Part shown: one piece after another, positions 5,669-6,789 of the stretch
Layout: the number at the start of each line of letters is the position of its first letter
How positions within the stretch are numbered: position 1 is the first letter of the stretch
NCBI GenBank assembly: GCA_023301405.1
Contig: JALZUX010000096.1
Span: 1 to 6,789, forward strand
From: Granulosicoccaceae bacterium
Lineage (GTDB): Bacteria > Pseudomonadota > Gammaproteobacteria > Granulosicoccales > Granulosicoccaceae
Direction: 5' to 3'
DNA length: 6,789 bases
The notes under the pieces: generated by a model
What the model was told of the DNA's origin: nothing
Database searches by the model: none
Seen by the model: the letters and a program-made list of their open reading frames with translations, nothing else
Program-made: the position numbers and the translations under genes

Positions 5669-6789
5669 CGAGCCAACTCCGTTGCTAGTGGGACTTCTGT
5701 TGTGTGATGTTGGGTATTAGCGGTTATACGTGCCTGACGTCGAGCCGCTATGTTATCAAGCAGTGATTGCTCGGGGTTTGCGCCCCCTTCATAAGCTTCC
5801 AGGAAATCAATGAGCTCTTCGCGATACGCGTAGTAGTCAGGATGCGACAGCAGTTGTGCTCTTGAGCGGGGCCTGGGTAGATCGACTTGCATTATATTTC
5901 CAACATTGGCGTTGGGCCCGTTAGACATCATCACCACCCGGTCGGCTAATAGAATGGCTTCGTCTACATCGTGGGTAATGCAAATAGCGGTGACGTTGGT
6001 TTTAGCCCAAACGTCCATTAGCACATCTTGCAGTTCCCAACGGGTTAAGCTGTCCAGCATGCCGAAGGGTTCATCAAGTAGCAGTAACTTTGGTGACAGC
6101 GCAAAGGCCCGCGCTATACCCACACGTTGCTGCATCCCGTTTGACAAGTCGCTCGCCAGGCGGTGCATGGTATCTGCCAGCCCCACACGTGCCAGATAGT
6201 ACTCAATGACATCACGTCGTTCAGCGGCGCTTGCATTCGGGTAAACACGATCTACTCCCAGCGCTACGTTGTCGTAGGCAGATAGCCAGGGCATCAATGA
6301 CGGAGACTGAAACACTACCGCCCGATCAGGACCAGCCTGAGTGACGTGTAGACCGTCTAGAATAATACCACCCCCGGTGATCGGGTTAAGCCCCGCCACC
6401 ATCGACAGTACGGTTGATTTGCCGCAACCTGAATGGCCTATTACAGTAACAAACTCACCTTTATCCAGTGATAGGTCAAAGCCGTCGACTACCGTGAGGG
6501 GGCCGGTAGGTGTTGGGTAGGTTTTAGATACCTGACTGAATTCAAGGTATCGGTTCTGATGCACAGAGGAAGAGGCATCGGATACTGCTTTTGGTAAAGC
6601 AGTTGATTTTGCTTTGCCCTGAGTGATCGGAATCACGGTTGGCATTTCCCCGGTGGGTTCTCTGTTGGCAGCGTTGGTGGTGTTTAAGTCCATCAGGTAG
6701 CGTGTGATGCCCGCGCGTAACTCGATATAAGTATTGCTATGGTTCATTGCAGATCGATCGCGGGGTCGTGGCAGGTCAACCAAAAATTC
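5665..6789 (-). CDS. Nitrate/nitrite ABC transporter ATP-binding protein, probably a tandem two-domain ATPase (5' end outside window)
   Basis: This subunit hydrolyses ATP at the inner membrane to drive nitrate import, working with a permease and a binding protein not seen here. Residue numbers count from the TTG at 6783-6781. One complete ABC domain spans about 79-300: Walker A GHSGCGKST (116-124), Q-loop Gln159, signature LSNGMQQR (213-220), Walker B LLLLDEP (233-239) and H-loop His271. The domain matches the NrtC/NrtD/TauB/SsuB-like group, and the neighbouring nir and nas genes point to nitrate. No start is credible in the window: the frame is open to the edge, and the TTG lacks support. 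Residues 2-31 (VDLPRPRDR then YIELRAGITRYLM) resemble the segment that ends the complete domain (VDLPRPRSR at 300-308 then YYAYREELIDFLE). A polar linker of about 45 residues separates this remnant from the complete domain. I infer that a first ATPase domain lies upstream in the same chain. An internal ATG (residue 13 or 31) making a single-domain protein is the alternative. The end overlaps nirB by 4 nt. Confidence 0.9.
   Translation of the reverse strand, partial: EFLVDLPRPRDRSAMNHSNTYIELRAGITRYLMDLNTTNAANREPTGEMPTVIPITQGKAKSTALPKAVSDASSSVHQNRYLEFSQVSKTYPTPTGPLTVVDGFDLSLDKGEFVTVIGHSGCGKSTVLSMVAGLNPITGGGIILDGLHVTQAGPDRAVVFQSPSLMPWLSAYDNVALGVDRVYPNASAAERRDVIEYYLARVGLADTMHRLASDLSNGMQQRVGIARAFALSPKLLLLDEPFGMLDSLTRWELQDVLMDVWAKTNVTAICITHDVDEAILLADRVVMMSNGPNANVGNIMQVDLPRPRSRAQLLSHPDYYAYREELIDFLEAYEGGANPEQSLLDNIAARRQARITANTQHHTTEVPLATELAR
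5677..5680 (-). promoter_or_regulatory. Ribosome binding site of nirB (GGAG)
   Basis: GGAG (extended ACGGAG) on the minus strand lies 8 nt before the nirB ATG, within the last codons of the ATPase gene. It supports the chosen nirB start, which shares its ATGA with the ATPase stop. Confidence 0.65.

Noticed and set aside
6745..6783. Start of the ATPase gene at the TTG (6783-6781) or the internal ATG at residue 13 (6747-6745)
   Set aside because: The frame is open to the window edge and the N-terminal residues resemble the end of an ABC ATPase domain, so the true start most likely lies outside.

Overview
The window carries the distal part of a nitrate-assimilation operon on the minus strand, read from the right edge towards the left. 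In transcription order it holds the 3' part of a nitrate-type ABC transporter ATPase gene (6789 to 5665), nirB for the large subunit of siroheme nitrite reductase (5668 to 3224), nirD for its Rieske-type small subunit (3227 to 2895), and nasA for the molybdenum assimilatory nitrate reductase (2892 to 163). The first three genes are joined by ATGA stop/start overlaps and nasA starts 2 nt after the nirD stop, so this looks like one transcript. Its promoter and the substrate-binding protein and permease genes expected for such a transporter would lie beyond the right edge.

Together the genes describe a cytoplasmic route: nitrate import driven by the ATPase, nitrate to nitrite by NasA, and nitrite to ammonium by NirBD with NAD(P)H. 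The protein types (NirB with a C terminus of the pseudomonad kind, NasA with a C-terminal BFD-like iron-sulfur domain, an NrtC/NrtD-type ATPase) and the gene order suggest a proteobacterium, most likely a gammaproteobacterium of moderate GC. This is inferred from remembered family resemblance, not from a search.

Two points stand out. First, the ATPase frame stays open to the right edge and its first residues repeat the motif that ends the ATPase domain further along, so the gene probably encodes two ABC domains in one chain, of which only the second is complete here. Second, NirD keeps all four Rieske ligands, unlike the ligand-less NirD of E. coli, and no separate NasA reductase gene is visible. 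NirB/NirD may therefore also feed electrons to NasA.

Left of nasA, positions 1-81 appear to hold the 3' end of an unidentified plus-strand gene converging on the operon. The 81-bp spacer between them contains three short perfect palindromes and repeated GGTGA/TCACC units. No tRNA, rRNA, mobile element or CRISPR array was seen. The biology is mostly a well-known pathway; I do not see clear evidence of an undescribed system.
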